Assembly: GCA_016234485.1 (NCBI GenBank)
Contig: JACRBL010000029.1
Span: forward strand, 186,001 to 250,000
Length of the DNA: 64,000 nucleotides
Source: Chloroflexota bacterium
Lineage (GTDB): Bacteria > Chloroflexota > Anaerolineae > Anaerolineales > Villigracilaceae
Direction: 5' to 3'
In this document: in pieces, positions 27,605 through 35,850 of the stretch
Layout of the letters: every line of letters starts with the position of its first letter
How positions within the stretch are numbered: the first letter of the stretch is position 1
Position numbers and translations under genes: made by a program
The notes under the pieces: model-generated
What the model was told of the DNA's origin: nothing
The model's database searches: none
What the model saw: the letters and a program-made list of their open reading frames with translations, nothing else

Positions 27605-27610
27605 ATTATA
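27605..27610 (-). promoter_or_regulatory. -10 box of the recX-rny run
   Basis: A perfect TATAAT on the minus strand in an AT-rich stretch. It is the best promoter candidate for the small ORF, recX and rny, and possibly the signalling genes beyond. No convincing -35 box is at 17 nt. Confidence 0.5.
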
Positions 27611-27726
27611 CATTAAAAAAGAGATTACGCCGCTGTAAATCTCCCGAAATAGTGACGAAAAGAACTATGTATTTTGGACGGCCTGTGCGATAATTTAACC
27701 ACAATCCCTTCTTCTCTACTGCACAA

Positions 27727-27816
27727 CCGTCATTGCGAGGGCGATCTTCCCGAAGCAATCCCCTCCACGATGCGGGATTGCTTCGTCGGGAAGACCACCC
27801 CCTCCTCGCAATGACG
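27727..27816. repeat. Palindromic TCATTGCGAG-family repeat, copy 2
   Basis: A full-length copy of 90 bp. Its ends are CCGTCATTGCGAGG and CCTCGCAATGACG; the inner parts CCGAAGCAATCCCC and GGGATTGCTTCG also pair. It lies between the promoter zone and the malic enzyme start, so it would be in the mRNA leader. Confidence 0.85.
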
Positions 27817-27870
27817 ACATTCTCTCGTATTTGTACGGTGGAGAAATCCCATCAAAGAATTGGAGTTCCC

Positions 27871-30135
27871 ATGGCAAAAATCACCCGTGAAGACGCTCTT
27901 GAATATCACCGCCTGAAAGGCAAGCCCGGCAAGGTGGCGATTGTCCCAACCAAACCGATGGACACCCAGCGCGACCTGAGCCTGGCCTACTCGCCCGGCG
28001 TGGCGGAACCTGTTTTGGAGATCGAAAAGAACCCCGAGGACGCCTACGAATACACCTCGAAAGGCAACCTCGTGGCGGTCGTCTCGAACGGGACGGCCAT
28101 CCTTGGCTTGGGCGACCGCGGCGCTCTGGCTAGCAAGCCCGTGATGGAGGGCAAGGGCGTGCTGTTCAAAAAATTCGCGGACGTGGACGTGTTTGACATC
28201 GAGGTGAACTCGCACGACCCCGACGAGATCATCAAAGTTGTCGCGGCCATCTCCCCGACCTTTGGCGGGATCAACCTCGAAGACATCAAGGCCCCCGAAT
28301 GTTTCTACATCGAGGAAGAACTGAAGAAGATGCTCGACATCCCGGTCTTCCACGATGACCAGCACGGGACGGCCATCATCTCCTCCGCGGGACTTGCGAG
28401 CGCGCTGGAGATCGTGGGCAAGAAGCACGAGGACATCCGCCTCGTCATTTCGGGCGCGGGGGCCTCGGCCATCTCGTGCGCGGAACTGGCGATCAGTTGG
28501 GGCGTGAAGCGCGAGAACATCATGCTGGTGGACACAAAAGGCGTGGTCTACAAAGGTCGCACCGTGGGCATGAACAAATATAAAGACCGCCTTGCCGTGG
28601 ACGATAAGGGTCATCGCACCCTGGCCGACGCGGTGAAAGACTCAGACGTGTTTTACGGCCTTTCGGTGGCGAACGTGTTGACGCCCGAAATGGTCAAATC
28701 CATGGCGAGCGACCCGATCATCTTCGCGATGGCGAACCCCGATCCTGAGATCCGTCCCGAACTGGCGAAGGAGGCCCGCCAGGACGTGATCATTGCGACT
28801 GGCCGCTCCGACTATCCCAACCAGGTGAACAACGTGTTGGGCTTCCCGTTCATCTTCCGCGGCGCGTTGGACGTGCGCGCGAAAGCCATCAATGAAGAGA
28901 TGAAGTTCGCGGCATCCAAAGCCCTGGCCGCATTGACGAAAGAAGACGTGCCTGATTCTGTCCTGCGCGCGTATGGCGCGGACAGCATGAAATTTGGGCG
29001 CGAATACATCATCCCCAAGCCGCTGGATCCGCGCGTGCTTTTGTGGGAAGCCCCCGCCGTCGCCGAAATGGCGATGAAGACGGGCGTGGCGCGCAAGCCG
29101 ATTGACATCGAAGAATATCGCGAGCAATTGCGCTATCGTCAGGGCAAGGGCGAGCAGGTGCGTCACTTCTTCCAGAACAAGGCCCGCGCCAGCGGAGGCA
29201 AGAAGCGTGTGGCGTTCGCGGAGGGCGAGGAGCCCAAGGTCATCCGCGCCGCGTTCCAATTGAAGGAAGAAGGAATCGCCTCTCCGATTCTGATCGGCCG
29301 TCCCGAAGTCATCCAGAAGCGCATCGCCGAACTCGGCCTGCCCTGCTGCCCCGATATAGTGGACCCCGCCACCTTCGCGCGCATTGACGAGTACGCCCAG
29401 GCTTATCACGACATCCGTGCGCGCAAGGGCGTCTCGCTTGCCATTGCCGCCAACCGCATTCGCCAGGTGAACATCTTCGGCTCAATGATGGTGAAGATGG
29501 GCGACGCCGACGCGTTCATCTCCGGGTTGACCTACGAATATCCCGACGTGATCCGCCCCGCTCTGCGCATCCATCACACCGCGACGGGCGCGGCGCGCGC
29601 CGCGGGCGTGTACATCATGATCGTGGACGACCGCGTCTATCTCTTCACCGACGCCACGGTCAACATTGACCCGAGCGCCGAAGACCTGTCCGAGATCGCC
29701 ACCCTCGCCGCCGACTTCGCCAAGCAACTCGAGATCGAGCCGCGCGTGGCCTTCCTCTCGTTCTCCAACTTCGGCTCCACGCCGCATCCGCTTTCGGAAA
29801 AGGTGCAGAAGGCCGTCGCGCTGACAAAAGCCCGCCGCCCCGACCTGGTGGTGGACGGCGAGATGCAGGCCGATACCGCCGTAGTCAACGAGATCGCGGA
29901 CGAGCGCTATCCGTTCAGCAAAGTCCGCGACGCGAACGTGCTGGTCTTCCCCTCGCTTGAGTCGGCCAACATTGCCTACAAACTGCTGGCCCGTCTCGGC
30001 AATGCCAAGGCCATTGGCCCCATCCTGCTCGGCATGGGCGCGCCTGTCCACGTGTTGCAGACGGGCGATGACGTGAACGCCATCGTGCAGATCGCCTCGG
30101 TCGCGGTGATGGACGCGATGAACCGCGGAAAATAG
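27871..30135 (+). CDS. maeB: NADP-type malic enzyme with phosphotransacetylase-like domain
   Basis: A protein of 754 aa. ATG 27871 has GGAG 6 nt upstream; the longer frame runs into a repeat and is not used. Residues 1-420 are malic enzyme: [14 protein letters not shown] at the N-terminus, the catalytic region near HDDQHGTA and the Rossmann motif [15 protein letters not shown]. Residues about 430-754 are a phosphotransacetylase-like domain (start [17 protein letters not shown]), as in the MaeB class, where it usually serves allosteric control by acetyl-CoA rather than catalysis. The reaction is oxidative decarboxylation of malate to pyruvate. Confidence 0.95.
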   Translation: MAKITREDALEYHRLKGKPGKVAIVPTKPMDTQRDLSLAYSPGVAEPVLEIEKNPEDAYEYTSKGNLVAVVSNGTAILGLGDRGALASKPVMEGKGVLFKKFADVDVFDIEVNSHDPDEIIKVVAAISPTFGGINLEDIKAPECFYIEEELKKMLDIPVFHDDQHGTAIISSAGLASALEIVGKKHEDIRLVISGAGASAISCAELAISWGVKRENIMLVDTKGVVYKGRTVGMNKYKDRLAVDDKGHRTLADAVKDSDVFYGLSVANVLTPEMVKSMASDPIIFAMANPDPEIRPELAKEARQDVIIATGRSDYPNQVNNVLGFPFIFRGALDVRAKAINEEMKFAASKALAALTKEDVPDSVLRAYGADSMKFGREYIIPKPLDPRVLLWEAPAVAEMAMKTGVARKPIDIEEYREQLRYRQGKGEQVRHFFQNKARASGGKKRVAFAEGEEPKVIRAAFQLKEEGIASPILIGRPEVIQKRIAELGLPCCPDIVDPATFARIDEYAQAYHDIRARKGVSLAIAANRIRQVNIFGSMMVKMGDADAFISGLTYEYPDVIRPALRIHHTATGAARAAGVYIMIVDDRVYLFTDATVNIDPSAEDLSEIATLAADFAKQLEIEPRVAFLSFSNFGSTPHPLSEKVQKAVALTKARRPDLVVDGEMQADTAVVNEIADERYPFSKVRDANVLVFPSLESANIAYKLLARLGNAKAIGPILLGMGAPVHVLQTGDDVNAIVQIASVAVMDAMNRGK

Positions 30136-30143
30136 CCACGGAG

Positions 30144-30190
30144 TCCAACGTCTCCGACGTTGGATTGCTCCAAAGTCAGAGACTTTGGAG
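30144..30190. repeat. Two GTC-nnn-GAC palindromes after maeB
   Basis: TCCAACGTC-tcc-GACGTTGGA (30144-30164) and CTCCAAAGTC-aga-GACTTTGGAG (30168-30190) are perfect short hairpins with 3-nt loops. The same design recurs at 33865-33885, 53998-54022 and 54035-54051. Confidence 0.65.
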
Positions 30191-30200
30191 TCCGAACAAT

Positions 30201-30233
30201 AAAAGAGGCCTCGGATTTTCCGAGGTCTCTTTT
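30201..30233 (+). terminator. Intrinsic terminator after maeB
   Basis: AAAAGAGGCCTCGG pairs with CCGAGGTCTCTTTT (one G-T pair), a stem flanked by A and T runs. It would stop transcription arriving from maeB. Confidence 0.75.
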
Positions 30234-30238
30234 ATAAT
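30233..30238 (+). promoter_or_regulatory. TATAAT 6 nt before start codon
   Basis: TATAAT-GGACTC-ATG. The box directly follows the terminator T-run and leaves no room for a leader, so the NnrS-like gene is probably transcribed without one. Confidence 0.6.
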
Positions 30239-30244
30239 GGACTC

Positions 30245-31312
30245 ATGAACAAGAAAATTCTTCCCTTCCTCGTCCCCGCCTTGCTTGCCCTGATCGTCGC
30301 GCTTTGGGCGGGACTTCTCCGCCTCGGCTGGACTCTCCCCTCTACGCGTGGCCTCGCCCTCGCTCACGGCCCACTAATGGTGAGCGGCTTCCTCGGCGCG
30401 TTGATCGCGCTCGAACGCGCCGTCGCGTTGAAGCAGAAGTGGATGTACGCCGCGCCGCTTCTCGCGGGACTGGGATGGCTGACCAGCCTGCTCGCGCCGA
30501 CTCTCCCCCTCGGCGCGATCCTGCTCACCCTCGCCTCCGCGGTGACGGTGGGGATTCTCGCGGTCATCGTCCGCCGCGAATCCGCCCTCCACACGTGGGC
30601 GATGTTCTTCGGCTCTTTGACCTGGCTAGCCGCCAACATCCTCTGGCTTTCGGGCAAGTCCGTTTTTCAGGTGGTGTATGGCTGGCAGGCCTTCCTCATC
30701 CTCACCATCGCGGGGGAGAGGTTGGAGTTGAACCGTGTCCTGCGTCCATCCAAACGACAGCAGAATCTCTTCGGCCTTCTCGCCGCGACCTTGTTGGCAG
30801 GTATCATTCTCACCGCGTTCAACTTGCAATGGGGCGTGAGACTCAGCGGCTTGGGAATGCTTTCGCTCGCGCTCTGGTCGCTTCCCAATGACATTGCCTG
30901 GCGCAACATCCGTCACAAACTGCCGCTCACGCGTTACATCGCCTGGTGCCTCGCACTGGGATTCGTCTGGCTGGGAATCGGCGGCGCGTTAAATCTCGTT
31001 TTTGGCGCGCAGGTCGCAGGTCCAAAATATGACGCGCTCCTGCACGCGGTCTTCGTCGGCTTCGTCATCTCGATGATCTTCGGCCACGCGCCCATCATCT
31101 TTCCCGCCATCCTCGGCGTGCCGATCAATTTTTATCCCACGTTCTATTTCCACCTGGCCTTGCTCCACCTCTCCCTTGCCTTGCGCGTAGGCAGTGACCT
31201 GCTGAACTGGACTCAAGCCCGCATGTGGGGCGGACTCTTAAACGAAATCGCCATCCTGATTTTTCTCGGGATGACGATTTACTCGGTGCGGAAGGGGATG
31301 CAGACAAAATAA
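30245..31312 (+). CDS. Polytopic membrane protein, NnrS-like
   Basis: A protein of 355 aa with about 11-12 hydrophobic segments through its whole length. Conserved-looking polar landmarks sit inside membrane segments: LAHGPLMVSGFLG near residue 40 and HAVFVGFVISMIFGHAPIIF near 265. These resemble the His-containing helices of NnrS/haem-copper-type membrane proteins, a family tied to nitrosative stress and metal or haem handling. There is no ribosome-binding site; TATAAT lies 6 nt before the ATG. The assignment rests on these motifs only. Confidence 0.6.
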   Translation: MNKKILPFLVPALLALIVALWAGLLRLGWTLPSTRGLALAHGPLMVSGFLGALIALERAVALKQKWMYAAPLLAGLGWLTSLLAPTLPLGAILLTLASAVTVGILAVIVRRESALHTWAMFFGSLTWLAANILWLSGKSVFQVVYGWQAFLILTIAGERLELNRVLRPSKRQQNLFGLLAATLLAGIILTAFNLQWGVRLSGLGMLSLALWSLPNDIAWRNIRHKLPLTRYIAWCLALGFVWLGIGGALNLVFGAQVAGPKYDALLHAVFVGFVISMIFGHAPIIFPAILGVPINFYPTFYFHLALLHLSLALRVGSDLLNWTQARMWGGLLNEIAILIFLGMTIYSVRKGMQTK

Positions 31313-31326
31313 TTTTGGCAGTACCG

Positions 31327-31448
31327 CATAACTTGCTATTGGATTCTCGAAATGCCGCCTTGCCTTGCCAAAACAGAGAAAATAGCCGTCATTTTTTCTG
31401 TTTTCTGCGTCAACTGCGATAGTGCGCGTAACTGAATAGCAAGTTATG
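31327..31448. repeat. 122-bp element with 14-bp inverted ends
   Basis: A left end CATAACTTGCTATT (31327-31340) and right end AATAGCAAGTTATG (31435-31448) are perfect inverted repeats enclosing an AT-rich non-coding core. The structure is that of a small MITE or a solo relic. I saw no other copy in the window and no clear target duplication. Confidence 0.5.
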
Positions 31449-31488
31449 CTCCATTGCTAATTTTGTCTTTACCTTTTGATCTGTGCCG

Positions 31489-32013
31489 TCAATAGGCGCC
31501 TGGGCGGATTTCTCCATTACTATCTGGTACATAAGCGGTTATGAAATTTTTGTTGTTAGCCTTCCAAAATTTCATTGCACCGACTAATACTTGGTGCCCA
31601 TCATGTAGACGGAAAAATTCCTTGAGCGTATTTATATCCTGCACGAAGGCAATTCTTCTATTGTTATGCTCACCCAAGAGGGGGTTAAGACATATTATGT
31701 CCAATCCTTCGTATGCGTTGTATTCTTCGGTAAACAGTTTTTCTGTTTTTTCCAGAAGATGAACATCCATTCGGCCTTTTATCGAAAACGCACTTTCGAA
31801 AAAGACCGTAATGGAAGTTCTCGGCGTTAGTTTTTCTACGAGCACGACGAAATCGTCCCTTGTTCTAACAAGGGAATAATCTTTTGCTCCTGCAGAATTT
31901 GGATAGCGAATTAACAGGACGACAACCTCACCATTTGTGAGATGTTCATCTACAATCGCAAGAAACCCAGGGTTGTGAGTTGAGACAGGCTCAATTGAGA
32001 GGAAATCATTCAT
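31489..32013 (-). CDS. Hypothetical protein, AT-rich orphan
   Basis: A protein of 174 aa from ATG 32013; a TTG start at 32037 is also possible. It appears soluble with mixed alpha/beta composition and no signal peptide, membrane segment or motif I recognise. Segments such as GEVVVLLIRYPNSAGAKDYS and FVVLVEKLTP suggest a beta-rich N-terminal half; the C-terminus has LHDGHQVLVGAMKFW. The codon use is noticeably more AT-rich than in the flanking genes, and the gene stands next to an inverted-repeat element, so recent acquisition is plausible. Confidence 0.7.
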   Translation of the reverse strand: MNDFLSIEPVSTHNPGFLAIVDEHLTNGEVVVLLIRYPNSAGAKDYSLVRTRDDFVVLVEKLTPRTSITVFFESAFSIKGRMDVHLLEKTEKLFTEEYNAYEGLDIICLNPLLGEHNNRRIAFVQDINTLKEFFRLHDGHQVLVGAMKFWKANNKNFITAYVPDSNGEIRPGAY

Positions 32014-32083
32014 AACAAAAAAGCCAGAGGTTTTCAAAATTATTCGACTATCTGACTATCCAGACCAACCGACTAAAAGACTA

Positions 32084-33349
32084 CTACTCCTGCCACTCCA
32101 ACTCAAACTCTCCAATCGCGACCGTATCGCCCTCCTTGATGCCCGCCTCGCGGAGCGCCTTGTCCACGCCGATTTTTTCCATCAACTTTTGGAATCGGCG
32201 GAGCGAGCCTTCGTGTTGCCAATACGTCATCTTGGCCGAGCGTTCGATGGCCGCGCCCGAAATGCGCCACTCGTTCGTGCCTTCACGCGCCACCTTAAAC
32301 TGATTCGGATCCGCCTCGGCGCGGTAGACGGGCATGGGCGGTTCCACCTCTGCCAGTGTGGGCGTCTCGGCGAGAAGTTGCGCGGCCTTCAACACCAGCT
32401 CGCGCGTATTTGTGCGCGCCAGCGCCGAGACCGATATCAATTCCACTTTTTGTTTTTTGAATTTCTTTTTCAAGTCCGCGAGACGTTCCTGCACTTCGGG
32501 CTGGTCAATCTTATTCAGCGCCACGATCTGCGGCTTCTTCGCGAGATTCGGATCGAACAGCGCCAGCTCGGAATTGATCTGGCTGAAATCTGCCAGCGGA
32601 TCTTCGCCCAGACCGTCGAGCAAATGAATCAAAACGCGCGTCCGCTGAATGTGACGTAAAAAGTCGTGGCCGAGTCCCGCGCCGCCGGCCGCGCCTTCGA
32701 TCAGGCCTGGGATGTCCGCGATCACGACGGTCGTATCGTCGTCAATGTTCGCCACGCCGAGATTCGGTTCGAGCGTGGTGAACGGATACGCCGCGATCTT
32801 CGGACGCGCATTCGTCAGCGCCGAAAGAAGCGTGGACTTGCCCGCGTTCGGCAGGCCGACCAGACCGAGGTCCGCGATCAACTTCAATTCCAGTTTGAGG
32901 CGTCGCTCCTCAAACGGCTCGCCCTTCTCGGCCATGCGCGGCGCCTGGTTGCGCGCAGACGCAAAATGCTGATTGCCGAGTCCGCCGCGGCCGCCCTTGC
33001 AGACCGTCAGGCGTTGACCCGCCTCCGTCAAGTCGCCGAGCAGTTCGCGCGTATCCGCGTCGAAGATGGCTGTGCCAGGCGGGACGGGAATCACCAAGTC
33101 CTCGCCGCCCTTGCCCGACTTCTGATTCGAGCCGCCGTTCTTGCCGTCGTCTGCCTGAAACTTTTGATTCGGGCGAAAGGTCGAAAGCGTGTTGAGCGTG
33201 GCGCGCACCTCAAAGATGAGATCGCCGCCCCTGCCGCCATCGCCGCCATCGGGACCGCCGCGCGGCATATACTTCTCGCGGCGAAAATGCATCATGCCAT
33301 CGCCGCCTTTTCCTGAACGAACGTAAATTTCTACCTGGTCTATGAACAT
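32084..33349 (-). CDS. obgE: Obg family GTPase
   Basis: A protein of 421 aa. It has the glycine-rich Obg fold (1-158, with GGDGGRGGD and GGRGGLGNQHFASARNQAP) and a G domain with GLPNAGKSTLLSAL (P-loop), YPFTTLEPN (switch I), ADIPGLIEGA (G3) and LNKIDQ (G4). A C-terminal OCT domain ends GDTVAIGEFELEW. Obg works in late 50S ribosome assembly and stress signalling. The start lies one nt after the SEC-C protein stop, so the pair is an operon. Confidence 0.96.
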   Translation of the reverse strand: MFIDQVEIYVRSGKGGDGMMHFRREKYMPRGGPDGGDGGRGGDLIFEVRATLNTLSTFRPNQKFQADDGKNGGSNQKSGKGGEDLVIPVPPGTAIFDADTRELLGDLTEAGQRLTVCKGGRGGLGNQHFASARNQAPRMAEKGEPFEERRLKLELKLIADLGLVGLPNAGKSTLLSALTNARPKIAAYPFTTLEPNLGVANIDDDTTVVIADIPGLIEGAAGGAGLGHDFLRHIQRTRVLIHLLDGLGEDPLADFSQINSELALFDPNLAKKPQIVALNKIDQPEVQERLADLKKKFKKQKVELISVSALARTNTRELVLKAAQLLAETPTLAEVEPPMPVYRAEADPNQFKVAREGTNEWRISGAAIERSAKMTYWQHEGSLRRFQKLMEKIGVDKALREAGIKEGDTVAIGEFELEWQE

Positions 33350-33350
33350 A

Positions 33351-33809
33351 TTAATTTACTTTGCGTTTCACGCCATGACAATTTTTGAACTTGCGCCCAC
33401 TGCCGCACGGACAGCGATCATCGGGCTTCACGTTTGAAAAATCCAGATTCTTCAATGGTTGCCGCCAGCGCGGGATGCCAGGGTAGAGATCGGGTTCATC
33501 CTCGTCCTCTTCATTCTCGACGAAAAATTCATCATCGAATTCTTCGTCGAGAAAATCGTCCCCGTCGTCATCGTCGCCGATGGACGGGAACGCAGGAGGC
33601 CGCACCATGTCCCAGATTCGGTTGATAAGATAACCCGCCGCCACCAGCGAAGCCAACCCCAGCAACGTGGCCTGAAACGGCTCGAAATCCGCAATCAGGT
33701 TGATCCCCAACCCCAGCCCGTAGGCCAGCAAAAAAACAAGCCCGCCCGCCAACCCCAGCAAAAGCAAAACGGCCAACAGGATTCCCAGCAATGAAGCGAT
33801 GGCTTTCAT
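33351..33809 (-). CDS. Small membrane protein with C-terminal SEC-C zinc motif
   Basis: A protein of 152 aa. Two hydrophobic segments (about 5-30 and 40-62) are followed by a very acidic stretch (about 75-115, [20 protein letters not shown]) and a SEC-C motif at the end: [14 protein letters not shown]. The SEC-C motif binds zinc and is known from SecA tails. AAGGAG precedes the ATG and TATAAT lies upstream (33844-33839). It is coupled to obgE. The function is unknown. Confidence 0.85.
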   Translation of the reverse strand: MKAIASLLGILLAVLLLLGLAGGLVFLLAYGLGLGINLIADFEPFQATLLGLASLVAAGYLINRIWDMVRPPAFPSIGDDDDGDDFLDEEFDDEFFVENEEDEDEPDLYPGIPRWRQPLKNLDFSNVKPDDRCPCGSGRKFKNCHGVKRKVN

Positions 33810-33838
33810 CGTAAACTCCTTAAGTGATCTTCAATCTC

Positions 33839-33844
33839 ATTATA
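33839..33844 (-). promoter_or_regulatory. -10 box for SEC-C/obgE operon
   Basis: A perfect TATAAT about 30 nt before the SEC-C gene start, here with a normal leader and ribosome-binding site. Confidence 0.55.
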
Positions 33845-33864
33845 GCAGACCGACCGACGCGGAC

Positions 33865-33885
33865 TCGAAAGTCTCCGACTTTCGA
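33865..33885. repeat. TCGAAAGTC palindrome
   Basis: TCGAAAGTC-tcc-GACTTTCGA, a 9-bp perfect stem with a 3-nt loop, between divergent genes. It has the same design as the hairpins at 30144-30190. Confidence 0.6.
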
Positions 33886-33934
33886 CGCGCTGTTACTTTT
33901 CACGTACAATTGCAACAAGATAAAGGATGACCCC

Positions 33935-35017
33935 ATGAAACGCATTTGGACTCTCGCCTCGATCCTGATTCTCCTCATTGGACTCTTCGGTCTTTCCCCC
34001 CTCGCGCGGGCTGAGGCCTCTTCGGCATTTTCCCCGCCCGAGCAGGATTCCCCCACCGAAACGCCCCAACCTTCCGCGGCCACTCCCGCCGAAGTGATCG
34101 CGGCCGTCAACGAACTCCGCCTTTCGCGCGGACTCTCCGCTCTCACGACCAACTCCATCCTCATGCAAGTCGCGGCCGACCAGGCCAACGCGCTCGCGGC
34201 CTCCGAAGGCGCCATCGGACACGAACGTCCCTGCGGCATGACCCTCGGCCAGGACCTGCTTCGTCGCGGCTATCCGCTTTCGGGCGCGCTCTCGCTCGAT
34301 GGCTACCGCTCCGAAAACTGGGTGGCCGCTCCTACTGCGCGAGACGCGGTCAATGCCTGGCTGGGCGATGAGCCGCATACAGATACGATGGTTGATCCGA
34401 ATCGCAGTGACATCGGCGCGGCCGTCGCGGTCGGCGATCAGACCTACATCGTCCTCGAAACCGCGCTCAGCACCGCCAGCGGACAGATGCAATACGAAGC
34501 CGCGGCCATCCTGACAGGCATCCCAATGACGGTCAGCGCCTGTTATGGACAGTCCACCGAATACGCCGCGAACAGCCTGCTCCCACAATACTCCATCCCC
34601 GTCGCGCGCGCCACCGCCCTCCCCAGCGGAGACGTGATCCACGAAGTGAAATATGGACAGGCCTTGTGGAGCATCGCCATCCAATATGGCACGACGATTG
34701 ACAATCTCCGCCGCTTGAATAACCTGCCATCCACGCCCGTGATTTTCCCCGGGCAAAAATTGATCGTGATGAAAAACGCCACCCAGCCCGCGCCCGACGC
34801 GCGCCTGACTCCATCGCTTCCCGCCGCGAATGTCAGTTACGATTTTGTCATTACACCCATCGCCACCTATTCTCCCACCGCGACAGGGACGCAACCAGTC
34901 CCCGTCTCCACTGGCGATTTTGTCCAACAGAACGGGATGACACTTGCCATCCTGCTCGTCAGTTTTGTAGTTTTGGTGACTGTGTTTGGAGTGATGGGGG
35001 GGAAGAAGCCAAAATGA
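33935..35017 (+). CDS. Secreted CAP-domain protein with LysM and C-terminal anchor
   Basis: A protein of 360 aa from ATG 33935 (AAAGGA upstream). The signal peptide (1-26) has a probable ARA-EA cleavage site. A CAP/SCP-like domain (about 50-210) includes AVNELRLSRGLSAL, AIGHERPCGMT and YRSENWVAA. A LysM domain (about 230-280; VIHEVKYGQALWSIA, then PSTPVIFPGQKLIV) would bind peptidoglycan or similar glycans. The C-terminus has one membrane helix (LAILLVSFVVLVTVFG) and a KKPK tail, so the protein is probably anchored outside the cell. The CAP domain function is unknown. Confidence 0.87.
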   Translation: MKRIWTLASILILLIGLFGLSPLARAEASSAFSPPEQDSPTETPQPSAATPAEVIAAVNELRLSRGLSALTTNSILMQVAADQANALAASEGAIGHERPCGMTLGQDLLRRGYPLSGALSLDGYRSENWVAAPTARDAVNAWLGDEPHTDTMVDPNRSDIGAAVAVGDQTYIVLETALSTASGQMQYEAAAILTGIPMTVSACYGQSTEYAANSLLPQYSIPVARATALPSGDVIHEVKYGQALWSIAIQYGTTIDNLRRLNNLPSTPVIFPGQKLIVMKNATQPAPDARLTPSLPAANVSYDFVITPIATYSPTATGTQPVPVSTGDFVQQNGMTLAILLVSFVVLVTVFGVMGGKKPK

Positions 35018-35050
35018 TGATGGAAGAAATAATAACGCTCGCATAAAAAA

Positions 35051-35083
35051 AGGCATCGGAAGTCTTCAAGACTTCCGATGCCT
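35051..35083. terminator. Bidirectional terminator between CAP-LysM and glycosyltransferase genes
   Basis: A 16-bp near-perfect palindrome AGGCATCGGAAGTCTT / AAGACTTCCGATGCCT, preceded by seven A and followed by a T run (CTGCTTTTTG). It serves both convergent genes. Confidence 0.85.
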
Positions 35084-35092
35084 GCTTTTTGT

Positions 35093-35776
35093 CTAATCCA
35101 CAAACCGATACTTCAACAACGTCCACACCGCCTCGAACGCATCCTTCAACTTAATCTTCTTCCCCTGCGAATAATCGCGTGGATTAAACGAGATCGCCAC
35201 TTCGTAGATGCGGTAGTGACGTTTTAGCACCTTGGCCGTGAACTCAGGCTCAAAGTCGAAGCGTTTGGCGCGGATTTTCATCCCATCCACCACCTTGCGG
35301 CGAAAGACTTTGTACCCTGTCTCCATGTCGCTCAAGATGGTGTTGTACAGGATGTTGGTCATGAACGTCAGCATTTTGTTGGCGACCATGTGCCAGTACA
35401 TCGCCACCCGACGCGGCCCGCCCAGGAAACGGGAGCCGTATACAACGTCCGCGATACCTTCTTCGAGCGGCTGGAGGAGCTTGTCGTAGTCGCGCGGGTC
35501 ATATTCGAGGTCGGCGTCCTGAATGAGCATGATCTCACCCGCGGCCGCGTCCATCCCAGTGCGGACGGCCGCGCCCTTGCCCTGATTCTTTTCGTGCAGA
35601 ATCACGCGCACCTTGTCCTTGCCGTCCAGTGTCTTCAAGATGTCGCGCGTCCCGTCTTGCGAGCCGTCGTCCACCACGATGATTTCGGAGGCCTTTTTGG
35701 TGGTCTTGACGCGTTTGAGAATTTCTTCGATATTCCCAACTTCATTGTAAACGGGGATGATGACTGATAGTTTCAT
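35093..35776 (-). CDS. Family 2 glycosyltransferase (dolichol-phosphate-mannose-synthase-like)
   Basis: A protein of 227 aa from ATG 35776. The GT-A fold has VIIPVYNEVGNIEEIL at the start, VVDDGSQDGT and the metal-binding DxD in IQDADLEYDP. ETGYKVFRR and FDFEPEFTAKV are typical of the DPM1/GtrB branch. It lacks C-terminal membrane helices, so it is the short soluble form acting at the inner membrane surface, probably on a polyprenyl phosphate acceptor. TATAAT is 7 nt before the start, which predicts a leaderless transcript. Confidence 0.9.
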   Translation of the reverse strand: MKLSVIIPVYNEVGNIEEILKRVKTTKKASEIIVVDDGSQDGTRDILKTLDGKDKVRVILHEKNQGKGAAVRTGMDAAAGEIMLIQDADLEYDPRDYDKLLQPLEEGIADVVYGSRFLGGPRRVAMYWHMVANKMLTFMTNILYNTILSDMETGYKVFRRKVVDGMKIRAKRFDFEPEFTAKVLKRHYRIYEVAISFNPRDYSQGKKIKLKDAFEAVWTLLKYRFVD

Positions 35777-35783
35777 GGCAGGA

Positions 35784-35789
35784 ATTATA
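35784..35789 (-). promoter_or_regulatory. TATAAT 7 nt before glycosyltransferase start
   Basis: Minus-strand TATAAT-TCCTGCC-ATG. A plus-strand TATAAT for the divergent ATPase gene lies at about 35806-35811. Confidence 0.6.
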
Positions 35790-35850
35790 AACGAATTTAA
35801 TGATGCTATAATCGCAATGCTATTCATTCCATCCCTTGCGGGAGGCCTCG

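Larger units (their letters stand above)
27249..27726. other. Intergenic region between recX and malic enzyme
   Basis: It holds the 14-bp palindrome, a candidate 40-codon ORF on the minus strand and an AT-rich promoter zone near 27600-27720 serving both directions. I compared it by eye with the conserved cores of tmRNA, RNase P RNA, SRP RNA and 6S RNA and found no match. Nothing else is recognised. Confidence 0.5.

Noticed and set aside
27249-27726. tmRNA, RNase P RNA or SRP RNA in the recX-maeB gap
   Set aside because: None of the conserved core sequences of these RNAs is visible on either strand.
27733-27870. Upstream extension of malic enzyme
   Set aside because: The extra 46 codons lie in the palindromic repeat; ATG 27871 has a ribosome-binding site and begins the conserved sequence.
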